Source: Hominenteromicrobium mulieris (GTDB taxonomy: Bacteria > Bacillota > Clostridia > Oscillospirales > Acutalibacteraceae). From it: 64,000 nt of DNA. Below the pieces are notes generated by a model. The model made no database searches. It was not told where the DNA came from and saw nothing but the letters and a program-made list of their open reading frames with translations. The position numbers and the translations under genes were made by a program. The stretch lies in the NCBI RefSeq assembly GCF_020687165.1, contig NZ_JAJEQC010000013.1, one strand, 5' to 3'. The first letter of the stretch is position 1. The number at the start of each line of letters is the position of its first letter. Positions 33,113 through 41,860 of the stretch are shown piece after piece.

Positions 33113-34909
33113 ATGAAAGAACTGGAATATCCCTTTGACGCCGCTTATATCATCAAAAAGCGCAAATCTTTAAAGAAAACACTGCTCGCAGACGGCACCT
33201 CGCGCATCAGAAAGAAGATTGCCGTGTTCGGCGGCTCCACCACAAGCGACATTGTAAAAACGCTGGAGCTTTTCCTCTTAGACGCCGGTATTGAGCCGGA
33301 ATTTTACGAATCCGAATACGCGCAGTATTTTCAGGACGCCATGTTCCCGGATGAAACGCTTTTAAGCTTCAAGCCGGACATTGTGTTCATCCACACCACG
33401 AATCGCAACGTGACGGACTGGCCCGAGATGACCGACACCACGGAGCAAATAGACGAAAAGCTGCACACGGAAATAAACCGTTTCACGGCGATGTGGAAAA
33501 GCATTGCGGAAAAGTTCCACTGCCCCATCATTCAAAACAACTTTGAAATGCCGCTTTACCGCCTGCTCGGCAGCCGCGACGCGTGGGACATCCACGGCCG
33601 CACGAATTTCCTCACGCGCTTAAACGAAGCTTTTTACGCCTACGCACGCGAAAATGAGAGCTTTTATATTCACGACCTCAACTTTGTTTCTGCCGATTAC
33701 GGCCTGAAAGAATGGTCGAACCCGCTGTTCTGGAACATGTACAAATACGCCATGTGCTTTGAGGCGATCCCGTCCTTTGCGTTCAGTGTTTCGCACATTA
33801 TCAAGTCGATTTTCGGCAAGAATAAAAAGGCGCTTGCCCTTGACCTCGATAACACCCTGTGGGGCGGCGTTGTGGGCGACGACGGCGTAGACGGCATCGA
33901 GATCGGCCAGGAGACCGGCGTTTCGCAATCCTACTACGAGTTTCAGACATACGTAAAGCAGCTTAAAAGTCTCGGTATCGTGTTGACGGTCTGCTCTAAA
34001 AATGACCATGAAAACGCCATTGCGGGGTTAAACCACCCCGAAGGTGCACTGCGCCCGGACGATTTCGTCATCATTAAGGCAAATTGGGAAAACAAAGACC
34101 GCAACATTGCCGAGACCGCCGCAGAGCTGAACATTCTGCCGGATTCCATCGTTTTTGCGGACGATAACCCCGCCGAGCGCGAGATCGTGCGCACGCAGAT
34201 CAAGGGCGCGGCCGTTCCGGACATGGACGGCGTGGAAAACTACATCACGACGATTGACCGCAGCGGCTTCTTTGAAGTGACAACCTTCAGCGAAGATGAC
34301 TTGAAGCGCAACGAAATGTACAAGAAAAACGCCCTGCGCGCCGCGGAAATGGCGTCGTTCGGCGATTATAACGACTATTTAAAGAGCCTTGAGATGCACG
34401 CCGTCATCGATGATTTCATCCCGGTGTACCTTGCGCGCATCACACAGCTTACAAACAAGAGCAACCAGTTCAACGTGACCACCCGCCGCTATACGCCCGC
34501 CGAAATGGAAAGCGTATTTGAGGACGACGGCTATATCCGTCTGTACGGCAAGCTCATCGATAAATTCGGAGACAACGGCGTCGTTTCCATCGTCATCGGC
34601 AGAAAAAACGGCACGGCACTCGACATTGACCTATGGCTGATGAGCTGCCGCGTGTTAAAGCGCGATATGGAATTTGCCATGTTGGACCGCCTTGTGGAGC
34701 GCTGCCGCGAAGTGGGCGTAGAGACGATTAACGGCTACTACTACCCCACCGCAAAAAACAAGATGGTCAGCGACCTTTTCGGTCGCTTCGGCTTCACGAA
34801 GACTGAGGAGCACGAGGACGGCAGCACCGTGTGGCAGTTGCGCGTCGCGGACTATAAGCCGCAGAACCACGTGATCGAAGTGTTCGGCAACGACCACGCA
34901 GAAGCGTGA
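33113..34909 (+). CDS. FkbH-like HAD-IIIC enzyme with C-terminal GNAT-like domain
   Basis: The protein has 598 residues. The N-terminal ~230 residues are an SGNH-like domain (KIAVFGGSTTSD near 37). The HAD domain has LALDLDNTLWGGVVGDDG near 240-258. The C-terminal ~200 residues resemble a GNAT fold (LTNKSNQFNVTTRRY, then IDLWLMSCRVLKRDMEFA). FkbH enzymes dephosphorylate 1,3-bisphosphoglycerate and load a glyceryl unit on an acyl carrier protein. The ACP gene 48 bases downstream is its likely partner. This would make glyceryl-ACP the donor for the MBOAT protein, which is inference. The start ATG 33113 follows AAAGGAG. Confidence 0.87.
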   Translation: MKELEYPFDAAYIIKKRKSLKKTLLADGTSRIRKKIAVFGGSTTSDIVKTLELFLLDAGIEPEFYESEYAQYFQDAMFPDETLLSFKPDIVFIHTTNRNVTDWPEMTDTTEQIDEKLHTEINRFTAMWKSIAEKFHCPIIQNNFEMPLYRLLGSRDAWDIHGRTNFLTRLNEAFYAYARENESFYIHDLNFVSADYGLKEWSNPLFWNMYKYAMCFEAIPSFAFSVSHIIKSIFGKNKKALALDLDNTLWGGVVGDDGVDGIEIGQETGVSQSYYEFQTYVKQLKSLGIVLTVCSKNDHENAIAGLNHPEGALRPDDFVIIKANWENKDRNIAETAAELNILPDSIVFADDNPAEREIVRTQIKGAAVPDMDGVENYITTIDRSGFFEVTTFSEDDLKRNEMYKKNALRAAEMASFGDYNDYLKSLEMHAVIDDFIPVYLARITQLTNKSNQFNVTTRRYTPAEMESVFEDDGYIRLYGKLIDKFGDNGVVSIVIGRKNGTALDIDLWLMSCRVLKRDMEFAMLDRLVERCREVGVETINGYYYPTAKNKMVSDLFGRFGFTKTEEHEDGSTVWQLRVADYKPQNHVIEVFGNDHAEA

Positions 34910-34957
34910 TCCTCGCTAAATTAAGTATTAAATCAAATCACAGAAAGGAATTTTACC

Positions 34958-35203
34958 ATGGACACAAGAGAAATTTTTGAAAGACTGGACCGCGTATTTC
35001 AGGATGTTTTTGACGATGACACCATTCACGTCACGCCGAAAACGACCGCAGACGACATTGAGGATTGGGACAGTCTGGAGCACATCACGCTGATCTCCGC
35101 TGTAGAGCGCGAGTTCCGCATGAAGTTCAAGATGGGCGAAATCTCCTCCATGAAGAACGTCGGCGAAATGGCTTCCATCATCGCAGCACGCGCAAAGGGC
35201 TGA
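34958..35203 (+). CDS. Acyl carrier protein of the surface acylation operon
   Basis: The protein has 81 residues and is acidic, with the phosphopantetheine attachment serine in WDSLEHITLI (residue ~45). Its sequence is unlike a fatty acid synthesis ACP (which has DSLDTVE) and closer to the dedicated carriers found beside FkbH and MBOAT genes. AGAAAGGAA precedes ATG 34958. It closes the operon, followed by a bidirectional terminator. Confidence 0.92.
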   Translation: MDTREIFERLDRVFQDVFDDDTIHVTPKTTADDIEDWDSLEHITLISAVEREFRMKFKMGEISSMKNVGEMASIIAARAKG

Positions 35204-35217
35204 TCTTACCGCAAAAG

Positions 35218-35262
35218 AAAATGCCGCAGACAACCGGGTTTTCCCGTGTCTGCGGCATTTTT
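35218..35262. terminator. Bidirectional terminator
   Basis: A perfect 14-bp stem (35218-35231 with 35247-35260) with T-runs on both strands serves the ACP operon (+) and the TPM gene (-). Confidence 0.9.
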
Positions 35263-35272
35263 ATATTTACGG

Positions 35273-36265
35273 TTATTTATAACGGTTCATGAAGTCGAGG
35301 TAATCGTCCTCCAGCGTGCGCTTCGGTTCTTCCTTACGCGGAGCGGTGTACGGGTCAGCCGTTTCCTGCTCGGCGGCACGGCGGCGCTGTTCCGCACGTC
35401 TGCGGCGCGCTTCGCGGCGCTTTTTGCGCACGCGCTGCCCGTGGATGTACACGATAAGCAGCAACACCGCAAAGACAATGACAAGCACCAAAACAAATTT
35501 CAAAATGCTGAAAATCACCGAGCCACCCTTAGGGCCGCTCGCTTCGGAGGATGCACTGCTTTCGGCCGCGGAAGATTCCGTACCGCCGGCGGTGGACTCT
35601 GCGCTGCTTGCAGTGCCCACAGCCGCCGAGTCTGTGGGGTTGCCGGATTTATACGTTTCCGCTGCCGCTGCCACGGCGTTAAAGAGCTTTAAAACACCGG
35701 CATCATATGCGCCGGTCTGAAAATCCGCTTCCAGATTATCGTGCAGCAAAGCGCTCAGCTCCGTGCCGGAGAACGCGCCGTGCAGGCCGTCACCGGCCAC
35801 CGCCATATAGTCGCCGTCCGAAACAGAAAGGCCTATGATAAGCCCGTTTTTGCTGTCGCCGCCAAGCTTCCACGTGTCCATGACCTTTTTAAGGTAGGAC
35901 ACGCGGCCATCATAATCGGATTTTTCGCCGGGCAAAGTGTTCATGGTGAACACCGCAATCTGCACACCATACGTCGCATTGAGGTCAGCGTTTTTATCGT
36001 TGATTACCGTTTTCGTACTGGCGGAAATCACACTCGCTTCGTCATAGACATAAAGATCCGCGGGCTGCTCCGGCACTTCGGCGTCCGCTGCCGTCGCGCT
36101 TACGGTGCTGCCCGTGTCGCCTCCGTCTTCGGAAGACGAGGTGCTCGTGTCGCCGTTTCCGGCTTCATCCGCAAACGCATACAGGTTGCCGGTGGAAAAC
36201 ACCATCAAAACCACAAGGCATATCGCCGCAAAGCGTCCCATACCCGCTTTATATAGATTTTTCAT
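35273..36265 (-). CDS. TPM domain membrane protein
   Basis: The protein has 330 residues. A signal peptide (1-32) precedes a TPM (TLP18.3/Psb32/MOLO-1) domain at about 70-195 (YVYDEASVISASTKTVIND, LIIGLSVSDGDYMAVAGDGLHG). A Ser/Ala linker, one membrane span near 250-272 and a strongly basic cytoplasmic tail follow. TPM domains in bacteria are thought to act in envelope stress or phosphatase-like functions; the exact role is unknown. The start ATG 36265 is chosen for the signal peptide. A consensus promoter lies about 100 bases upstream (36368-36396). Confidence 0.82.
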   Translation of the reverse strand: MKNLYKAGMGRFAAICLVVLMVFSTGNLYAFADEAGNGDTSTSSSEDGGDTGSTVSATAADAEVPEQPADLYVYDEASVISASTKTVINDKNADLNATYGVQIAVFTMNTLPGEKSDYDGRVSYLKKVMDTWKLGGDSKNGLIIGLSVSDGDYMAVAGDGLHGAFSGTELSALLHDNLEADFQTGAYDAGVLKLFNAVAAAAETYKSGNPTDSAAVGTASSAESTAGGTESSAAESSASSEASGPKGGSVIFSILKFVLVLVIVFAVLLLIVYIHGQRVRKKRREARRRRAEQRRRAAEQETADPYTAPRKEEPKRTLEDDYLDFMNRYK

Positions 36266-36367
36266 CCAATCCCTGCCTTTCGGCAGCCCGGCTGTGCCCG
36301 GCCGCGTAAAATAATACCGCACAAAACCTGTTTCGTAGTTTTATGCGGTATCGGTTCTGTTGTACCT

Positions 36368-36396
36368 ATTTTAAGAGAATTTTTCGCTGCTGTCAA
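36368..36396 (-). promoter_or_regulatory. Promoter of the TPM gene
   Basis: On the minus strand TTGACA (36396-36391) and TAAAAT (36373-36368) are 17 bases apart. A hairpin (about 36313-36349) lies between it and the gene and may modulate the transcript. Confidence 0.8.
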
Positions 36397-36434
36397 GTAA
36401 AGCCAAGACTTTGCATCTTACGATCCTCTTAAGG

Positions 36435-38804
36435 TTATTTCAGCTCTACAATCGTCACGCCGCTTTCGCCCTCACCATATACGCCGAGGCGAAAGGATTT
36501 CACGGCCTTGTGGCGGCGCAAATGCTGCTGAATGCCGTTTCTCAGTATACCTGTACCTTTGCCGTGGATAATCGTCAGCATGTTGAGATTGTGCATCAAA
36601 GCGTGGTCGATAAACGCATCCACTTCCATGAGCGCTTCTTCCAAATTCATGCCGCGCACATCCACTTCATTGCGCGCCGGAGCGGAATCCATCTTCTTCG
36701 TCACGGTGCGGTGACCGCCTGCGGCTTTCTTCTTTTCCTTCGGCTTCTGGTCGGTCAGGCGCAGGTTTTTCAGCGGCACGCGCGTTTTGATGATGCCTAC
36801 CTGCACCAAAATCTGGTCGCCGTTTTTCGGCACATCCAAAACGGTCGCAATCTTATCGATGTCGTAAATCAGTACCGTATCGCCGACCTGTAAGGGGCGC
36901 GGCAACACATAATCTTCGTCTATGCGGCGCTCGTGCACAGGGTCGCTGGCCTTTTCCATATCGCGGATGCCTGCCTTCAGGCGCGCTTTCTGCTCTGCGG
37001 TCAATAATTTCTGCTTGTTGCGGCGCAGGTCTTCGAGCTCGTCTAACAGGCTCTGGGCTTCGCGGCGCGTTTTCTGTACGAGCTCCGCCGCTTCCATTCT
37101 GGCGCGCTCAATTTCGTGCTTCGCGTCCTTTTCGGCGCGGTCGCGCAGCGCTTCAGCCTCTTTTTCCATGTTCTGCGCTTTCAAACGCAGCTGCTCGGCA
37201 CTCTCACGCTCATCTTCCATTTTGCGGCGGCTCTCCTCCAAACGGGAGACGACCTCCTCAAACATAGTGCTTTCATCGGAAACGAGTTCCTTTGCGTGCT
37301 CTACGATATTCGCCGGCATACCGAGACGTGCGGAAATGGCAAATGCGTTGGAATGACCCGGTACGCCGATGAGCAGGCGATACGTCGGGCGCAGCGTCGC
37401 CACGTCAAATTCGCAGCAGGCGTTTTCAACGCCAACGGTTTGAATGGCATATGCCTTCAGCTCTGCGTAATGCGTTGTCGCCATCACGCGCGTGCCTTTG
37501 GTGCGCATGGCTTCGATGATGGAAATAGCAAGCGCGGCACCCTCGACCGGGTCGGTGCCCGCACCGAGCTCATCGATAAGGATGAGACTCTTGTCGTCCG
37601 CAATGTTGAGAATGCGGATGATATTCGTCATGTGCGCCGAGAACGTGGAGAGAGACTGCTCAATGCTCTGCTCATCGCCGATGTCCGCCAAAACGTGGTC
37701 AAAAATCGAAACTTCGCTGCCGTCCGCCGCGGGGATCATCAGGCCGCACATGGTCATCAGCGTCAAAAGGCCCGCCGTTTTCAGCGAGACGGTCTTGCCG
37801 CCGGTGTTCGGGCCGGTGACGATGAGGGCATCAAAATCACTGCCGAGGTACAGATCGGTCGGCACGACTTTATTTTTATCGATGAGCGGGTGGCGCGCCG
37901 ATTTGATGGCGATGCGCCCCTCCTGATTGAGCTTCGGCACGGTCGCCTTCATTTTGTAGGCGAGCTGCCCTTTTGCGAAAATGAGATTCAGCTCCACCGC
38001 CGCGCGGTAGCTCTGGATGATGCCGTCCGCAAACTCGCCGATCTCACGGGAAAGCTCCGTCAAGATGCGGTCGATCTCGTCCTTTTCGTCCGAGCGCAAC
38101 ACGCGGATTTCGTTGTTCGCCTCCACAACGCCGATCGGCTCAATAAACACGGTGGCACCGCTGCCGGAGGAATCGTGAATGAGGCCCTTGACTTCATTGC
38201 GGAACTCCGCCTTAACCGGCACAACGTAGCGGCCGCCGCGTTGGGTGACAATGGCCTCCTGCAAATACTTTTGGTAGGTCTGCGAGCGGATCATTTTATC
38301 AAGCTGCTCGCGCACGCGCAGCGATGCCGCGCGGATCTTGCGACGGATAGCCGCCAAGGCGACGCTTGCGGTATCGGCAACTTCTTCCTCGCTGACGACG
38401 GTCATCGAGATGCGATCTTCGATAAACTTGTTCGGCTGCAAGGTCTCGAAGCGGTAATCGAGCGCCGTTTTGACGCTTTCGCTTTTTTTACGCCAATCCG
38501 AAACACTGCGGATGGCACGCAATGTCGCGGCAACAGACAATAATTCCGCCAGATTCAGCACGCCGCCCGCTTCTGCGCGACGCAGCGCATTCGTGACATT
38601 CGTCATGCCGTAAAACGACGGTGCGCCGTACTTTGCCATTAAAACAAACGCGTCGTCCGTTTCCTGCAAAAGGCGCTCCACGTGGCGGATGTCGGTATCC
38701 GGCTCAATTTTCTGCGCCAGCTCCGCCGCATCCGGACAAGTGGTTTCATTTGCAAGCTGAAGCAGAATTTTATCCAGCTCCAGCGCTTTATGATCTTTCA
38801 GCAT
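36435..38804 (-). CDS. mutS2: MutS2 ATPase/endonuclease
   Basis: The protein has 789 residues. The ATPase has Walker A TGPNTGGKT near 328-336 and a Walker B-type LILIDELGAGTDP near 410. A long coiled coil follows (about 510-620), then a KOW-like segment and a C-terminal Smr nuclease domain (VDVRGMNLEEAL near 715, IIHGKGTGILR near 743). MutS2 acts on branched DNA and, in Bacillus, on collided ribosomes. ATG 38804 (MLKDHKALELDK) is preferred over the longer frame. It follows recO on the same strand. Confidence 0.94.
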   Translation of the reverse strand: MLKDHKALELDKILLQLANETTCPDAAELAQKIEPDTDIRHVERLLQETDDAFVLMAKYGAPSFYGMTNVTNALRRAEAGGVLNLAELLSVAATLRAIRSVSDWRKKSESVKTALDYRFETLQPNKFIEDRISMTVVSEEEVADTASVALAAIRRKIRAASLRVREQLDKMIRSQTYQKYLQEAIVTQRGGRYVVPVKAEFRNEVKGLIHDSSGSGATVFIEPIGVVEANNEIRVLRSDEKDEIDRILTELSREIGEFADGIIQSYRAAVELNLIFAKGQLAYKMKATVPKLNQEGRIAIKSARHPLIDKNKVVPTDLYLGSDFDALIVTGPNTGGKTVSLKTAGLLTLMTMCGLMIPAADGSEVSIFDHVLADIGDEQSIEQSLSTFSAHMTNIIRILNIADDKSLILIDELGAGTDPVEGAALAISIIEAMRTKGTRVMATTHYAELKAYAIQTVGVENACCEFDVATLRPTYRLLIGVPGHSNAFAISARLGMPANIVEHAKELVSDESTMFEEVVSRLEESRRKMEDERESAEQLRLKAQNMEKEAEALRDRAEKDAKHEIERARMEAAELVQKTRREAQSLLDELEDLRRNKQKLLTAEQKARLKAGIRDMEKASDPVHERRIDEDYVLPRPLQVGDTVLIYDIDKIATVLDVPKNGDQILVQVGIIKTRVPLKNLRLTDQKPKEKKKAAGGHRTVTKKMDSAPARNEVDVRGMNLEEALMEVDAFIDHALMHNLNMLTIIHGKGTGILRNGIQQHLRRHKAVKSFRLGVYGEGESGVTIVELK

Positions 38805-38855
38805 TTTGTTCCTGCTTTCTTTTCGTACCCGGTTTTGCCGGGTCAATCTCCTCTG

Positions 38856-39602
38856 TTAATCCAAAAACGTTTTATAAAACTCCAAGGTCTTCGGTACGGT
38901 ATGTAATGTATGGACAACGTAGCTTTCCGTTGCGGCGTTCAGAATTTTCAGCGCATCCTCCGGCAGCGAGAAGTTATAGAGCTTTTCAAAATCCACATAC
39001 GCAATGTGTCGCATGGCGGTCAGCACGCCCGGCGGCAGCGCAACATACGGTTCATTCGCGCCGTGAAAGCACTTGTCGCACAGAATAATGCCCCTTTGCG
39101 GCAGAAAGAACATCGTTTCCGCCTCATACGCGGCGCAGTTTTCGCACGCAACTAAATTTGGCATATAGCCAGCCGACGAGAGCATACGCAGCTCTGTCAC
39201 GGACTGCAACAGCCGTATCGGCCGCGTGCCCTTTGATAAAAAATGCAGGGAATTTAAGATGAGCCGCAGGTATTCCTCGGAATCCGTATCCTCCGGCACC
39301 ATTAAGTACGCCAGCTCACAGAAATACTGCGCCAGCGAAAGCGCGGCGATGTCCCGCCGAATCCCGAAAAAGACCTCGATCGGCTCGGCATCGTCAATCA
39401 TGTATTTTTCCCGCCCCTTAAAAATAGAAAGGCGGGAATAGCACAAAAGCTGCGTTGCGGCGCTTTTGCTGTCCTTTAAGTTTTTGGCGCGGCGGGCAAA
39501 CGCACGCACCACGCCCGCGTCACGCGTCAGCACCGTGACAAGGCGGTCGCTCTCGCCCACCGTCTGCTCCCGAATGATGAGTCCCTGGGTCTTTACCTGC
39601 AT
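38856..39602 (-). CDS. recO: DNA repair protein RecO
   Basis: The protein has 248 residues. An N-terminal OB fold (MQVKTQGLIIREQTVGESDRL) precedes a helical region and a zinc site (CENC near 168 and CDKC near 189). RecO loads RecA onto SSB-coated DNA with RecR. The start ATG 39602 follows GCAGGAG. Its first 83 bases overlap the 3' end of the YqzL-like gene. Gene order era, yqzL-like, recO, mutS2 is consistent with Clostridia. Confidence 0.93.
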   Translation of the reverse strand: MQVKTQGLIIREQTVGESDRLVTVLTRDAGVVRAFARRAKNLKDSKSAATQLLCYSRLSIFKGREKYMIDDAEPIEVFFGIRRDIAALSLAQYFCELAYLMVPEDTDSEEYLRLILNSLHFLSKGTRPIRLLQSVTELRMLSSAGYMPNLVACENCAAYEAETMFFLPQRGIILCDKCFHGANEPYVALPPGVLTAMRHIAYVDFEKLYNFSLPEDALKILNAATESYVVHTLHTVPKTLEFYKTFLD

Positions 39603-39744
39603 CAAAGTCTCCTGCCGTAAAATCCACGTCGGCAAGCTCCCGGCGTGTAAGCTGCACGTAGCGGATGTAATCCTCCGCCTTGCCGCTTTTATAAAAGCTG
39701 TTCCACGCGGCATACGCCGCATTCTGTATCGGGGAATTTCGCAT
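39520..39744 (-). CDS. YqzL-like small protein overlapping recO
   Basis: The protein has 74 residues. Residues 9-35 (AAYAAWNSFYKSGKAEDYIRYV) share the W..F..SG..DYI.Y pattern of YqzL, a short protein encoded before recO in Firmicutes. GGAGG lies 8 bases before ATG 39744. The last third, in another frame of recO, is Gly/His-rich and probably not constrained. Function unknown. Confidence 0.6.
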   Translation of the reverse strand: MRNSPIQNAAYAAWNSFYKSGKAEDYIRYVQLTRRELADVDFTAGDFDAGKDPGTHHSGADGGRERPPCHGADA

Positions 39745-39859
39745 ACAAACGCCTCCTAAACCGTATGGCTGTTTTTAGCTTCTGCGGTTTTTGCGGGTTT
39801 TATCCGTGGAAACGTCTGTCAATTTCTCAAAATGTGACCGTTTTCCCGAAAATCACGGT

Positions 39860-40786
39860 TTATTGGTACTGGTCAAAATCGTGCTCGTTAAAGCCGAGCT
39901 TTGTGAGGATCTGCGGGCGCTGGCGCCAGTCCTCCTTCACCTTTACCCAAAGGCGCAGGTTGATCTTGCAGCCGAAAAAGCGCTCCATGTCTTCTCTTGC
40001 CTTCGAGCCGATTTTTTTCAGCATTGCGCCGCCCTTGCCGATGATGATGCCCTTGTGCGTGGCGCGTTCGCAATAGATTGTCGCATCGATCTCCGTCAGG
40101 TTGCCGAGGTCGCGCATGCTTTCCGTCACGACTGCAACGCCGTGCGGAATCTCTTTATCCGTAAAGCGCAGAATTTTCTCGCGCACGATTTCGGACGCAA
40201 TGACGCGCTCCGGCTGGTCTGTGAGCGTATCTTCCGAGAAGAAGTGTCCGCCCGGCTCCGCCAGTGCGATGAGCTCCTCACGCAGCGCGTCCATGCCGTT
40301 GCCGTCCTGCGCGGAGACCGGCACCACAGCTTCAAAGTCGTAGAGCGCGGAGAGCTTCGCAATCTGCTCCATCAAAACGCTTTTGTCCTGCAAAAGGTCG
40401 ATTTTATTGATGGCGAGCAGCGCCGGCACACCTAAATCTTTAAAGCGGTGCACAAGCTCTTCATCTGCTTTGGAGATTTTCGTATTTGCCTCCACAACAA
40501 GCAGGCAGGCGTCCACATCTGCGACGGACGAGGTAACGCTTTTCACCATGTAATCGCCGAGGGAGTTCTTCGGCTTGATGAGGCCCGGCGTATCGATGAA
40601 CACCAGCTGCGTTTCGCCTTCTGTCCACACGCCCATAATGCGCGTGCGGGTGGTCTGCGGCTTATTGGAAACGATGGCAAGCTTCGTACCGAGCAGGCGG
40701 TTCAAAATGGAGGATTTGCCCACGTTCGGCCTGCCCACAATGGCGATAAACGCCGATTTTTCGTTCATGTAGTTTTCTGTATCCAT
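39860..40786 (-). CDS. era: GTPase Era
   Basis: The protein has 308 residues: a GTPase domain (GRPNVGKSSILNRLLG, then DTPGLIKPKNSLG and NKIDLL) and a C-terminal KH domain (IIGKGGAMLKKIGSKAREDME). Era binds 16S rRNA and assists 30S maturation. It stands between dgkA and the recO group, as in many Firmicutes. The start ATG 40786 lacks a strong ribosome binding site; ATG seven codons later is possible. Confidence 0.95.
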   Translation of the reverse strand: MDTENYMNEKSAFIAIVGRPNVGKSSILNRLLGTKLAIVSNKPQTTRTRIMGVWTEGETQLVFIDTPGLIKPKNSLGDYMVKSVTSSVADVDACLLVVEANTKISKADEELVHRFKDLGVPALLAINKIDLLQDKSVLMEQIAKLSALYDFEAVVPVSAQDGNGMDALREELIALAEPGGHFFSEDTLTDQPERVIASEIVREKILRFTDKEIPHGVAVVTESMRDLGNLTEIDATIYCERATHKGIIIGKGGAMLKKIGSKAREDMERFFGCKINLRLWVKVKEDWRQRPQILTKLGFNEHDFDQYQ

Positions 40787-40833
40787 AGTTTTCCCGGGGC
40801 ACGCAGCCGCGGTTTCCTTTCTGATAATTTATA

Positions 40834-41340
40834 TCACTTTTTATGAAGCTTTTCCCGCACGCCGCATGGCACTTTGAAAATGAAGAAAAAGGCCAAAATG
40901 AGCGACAGAATGAAAAGCACAAGGTAAAGCGGATTTGTGACGATTGTTATCAAAAGCGCTAAGATCGCTTCCGGACGCCACAAAACGGCTATACCGACAA
41001 AAGCGGCAAAAACGGCGCACACAAGCACCGCTCCCGCCGCGATATCTTTTGTTTTGCCGATGAGCGGATTATAGCTTTTCTGCGCGTAATCACACAACAT
41101 CTCCATGGCGGTGTTGAACGCTTCCGCCGCGATAACCATTGCGATGGTCAAAAGCAGAACGCCGTATTCGCTGCGCGTTACGCCCAGAAAGGGCGAAAAA
41201 AACAAAACGTATACCGCCGCTGTAAGGTGTATACGCATGTTTCGCTCCGTTTTCACGGTATGGAAAAATCCGCGCGCGGCATCGCGAAAGCTGTCCGCCT
41301 GCGTGCGGGTCTTACCGTTTGTTTTCCAACCCGGCACCAT
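40834..41340 (-). CDS. dgkA: Diacylglycerol/undecaprenol kinase with extended C-terminus
   Basis: The protein has 168 residues. The DgkA core (FHTVKTERNMRIHL, then AEAFNTAMEMLCDY and a conserved Asp/Lys loop) phosphorylates undecaprenol in Gram-positive bacteria. Beyond the usual ~120-residue core is an extra hydrophobic segment near 135-160 and a basic end. The start ATG 41340 lies just after the ybeY stop, so translation is coupled. Confidence 0.9.
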   Translation of the reverse strand: MVPGWKTNGKTRTQADSFRDAARGFFHTVKTERNMRIHLTAAVYVLFFSPFLGVTRSEYGVLLLTIAMVIAAEAFNTAMEMLCDYAQKSYNPLIGKTKDIAAGAVLVCAVFAAFVGIAVLWRPEAILALLITIVTNPLYLVLFILSLILAFFFIFKVPCGVREKLHKK

Positions 41341-41341
41341 G

Positions 41342-41836
41342 TTAAACGGTGTAGCTGGAAGTGCCCGGCAGGCCGAGCTGCGACATAACGTATTCTTCTT
41401 TTTCACGCATGCGCACACGCTCCATGCCGCCATTTTCGTGGTCATAGCCGAGCAGGTGCAGCATAGAATGCGCCGTCAGGTAGCCGATCTCGCGCTCTAA
41501 GCTGTGGCCGTAGCGCTTTGCCTGTGCCATTGCCATTTCCACAGAGAGCACAATGTCGCCGAGAATCTTCGCGCCGGTATCGTGGTTGATGTCATACACG
41601 CCGTTCTCACCCATGGGGAAAGAGAGCACGTCTGTTGCGGCATCTTTGTTGCGGTACTGCGCGTTTAGCTCGCGGATCTGCTCGTTGTCCACGAATGTCA
41701 CGCTGATTTCAGCGGAATCCTCAAACTTCTCCATCCGCAGAACCGCGTGGCAACAGCGACGGATGAGCATGCGCACGCCGGTCGGCACTTTGACCGCTTT
41801 CTGGTTGTTTGTGATGATGACTCTGATTTTTTCCAT
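41342..41836 (-). CDS. ybeY: Endoribonuclease / rRNA maturation factor YbeY
   Basis: The protein has 164 residues with the zinc motif HSMLHLLGYDH (HxxxHxxxxxH) near 123-133 and FVDNEQIRELNAQYR near 50. YbeY is a single-strand-specific RNase active in 16S 3' end formation. It lies between phoH and dgkA/era, the standard Firmicute order. Confidence 0.95.
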   Translation of the reverse strand: MEKIRVIITNNQKAVKVPTGVRMLIRRCCHAVLRMEKFEDSAEISVTFVDNEQIRELNAQYRNKDAATDVLSFPMGENGVYDINHDTGAKILGDIVLSVEMAMAQAKRYGHSLEREIGYLTAHSMLHLLGYDHENGGMERVRMREKEEYVMSQLGLPGTSSYTV

Positions 41837-41860
41837 ATGCTAAAATCCTTTCGATAGGGG

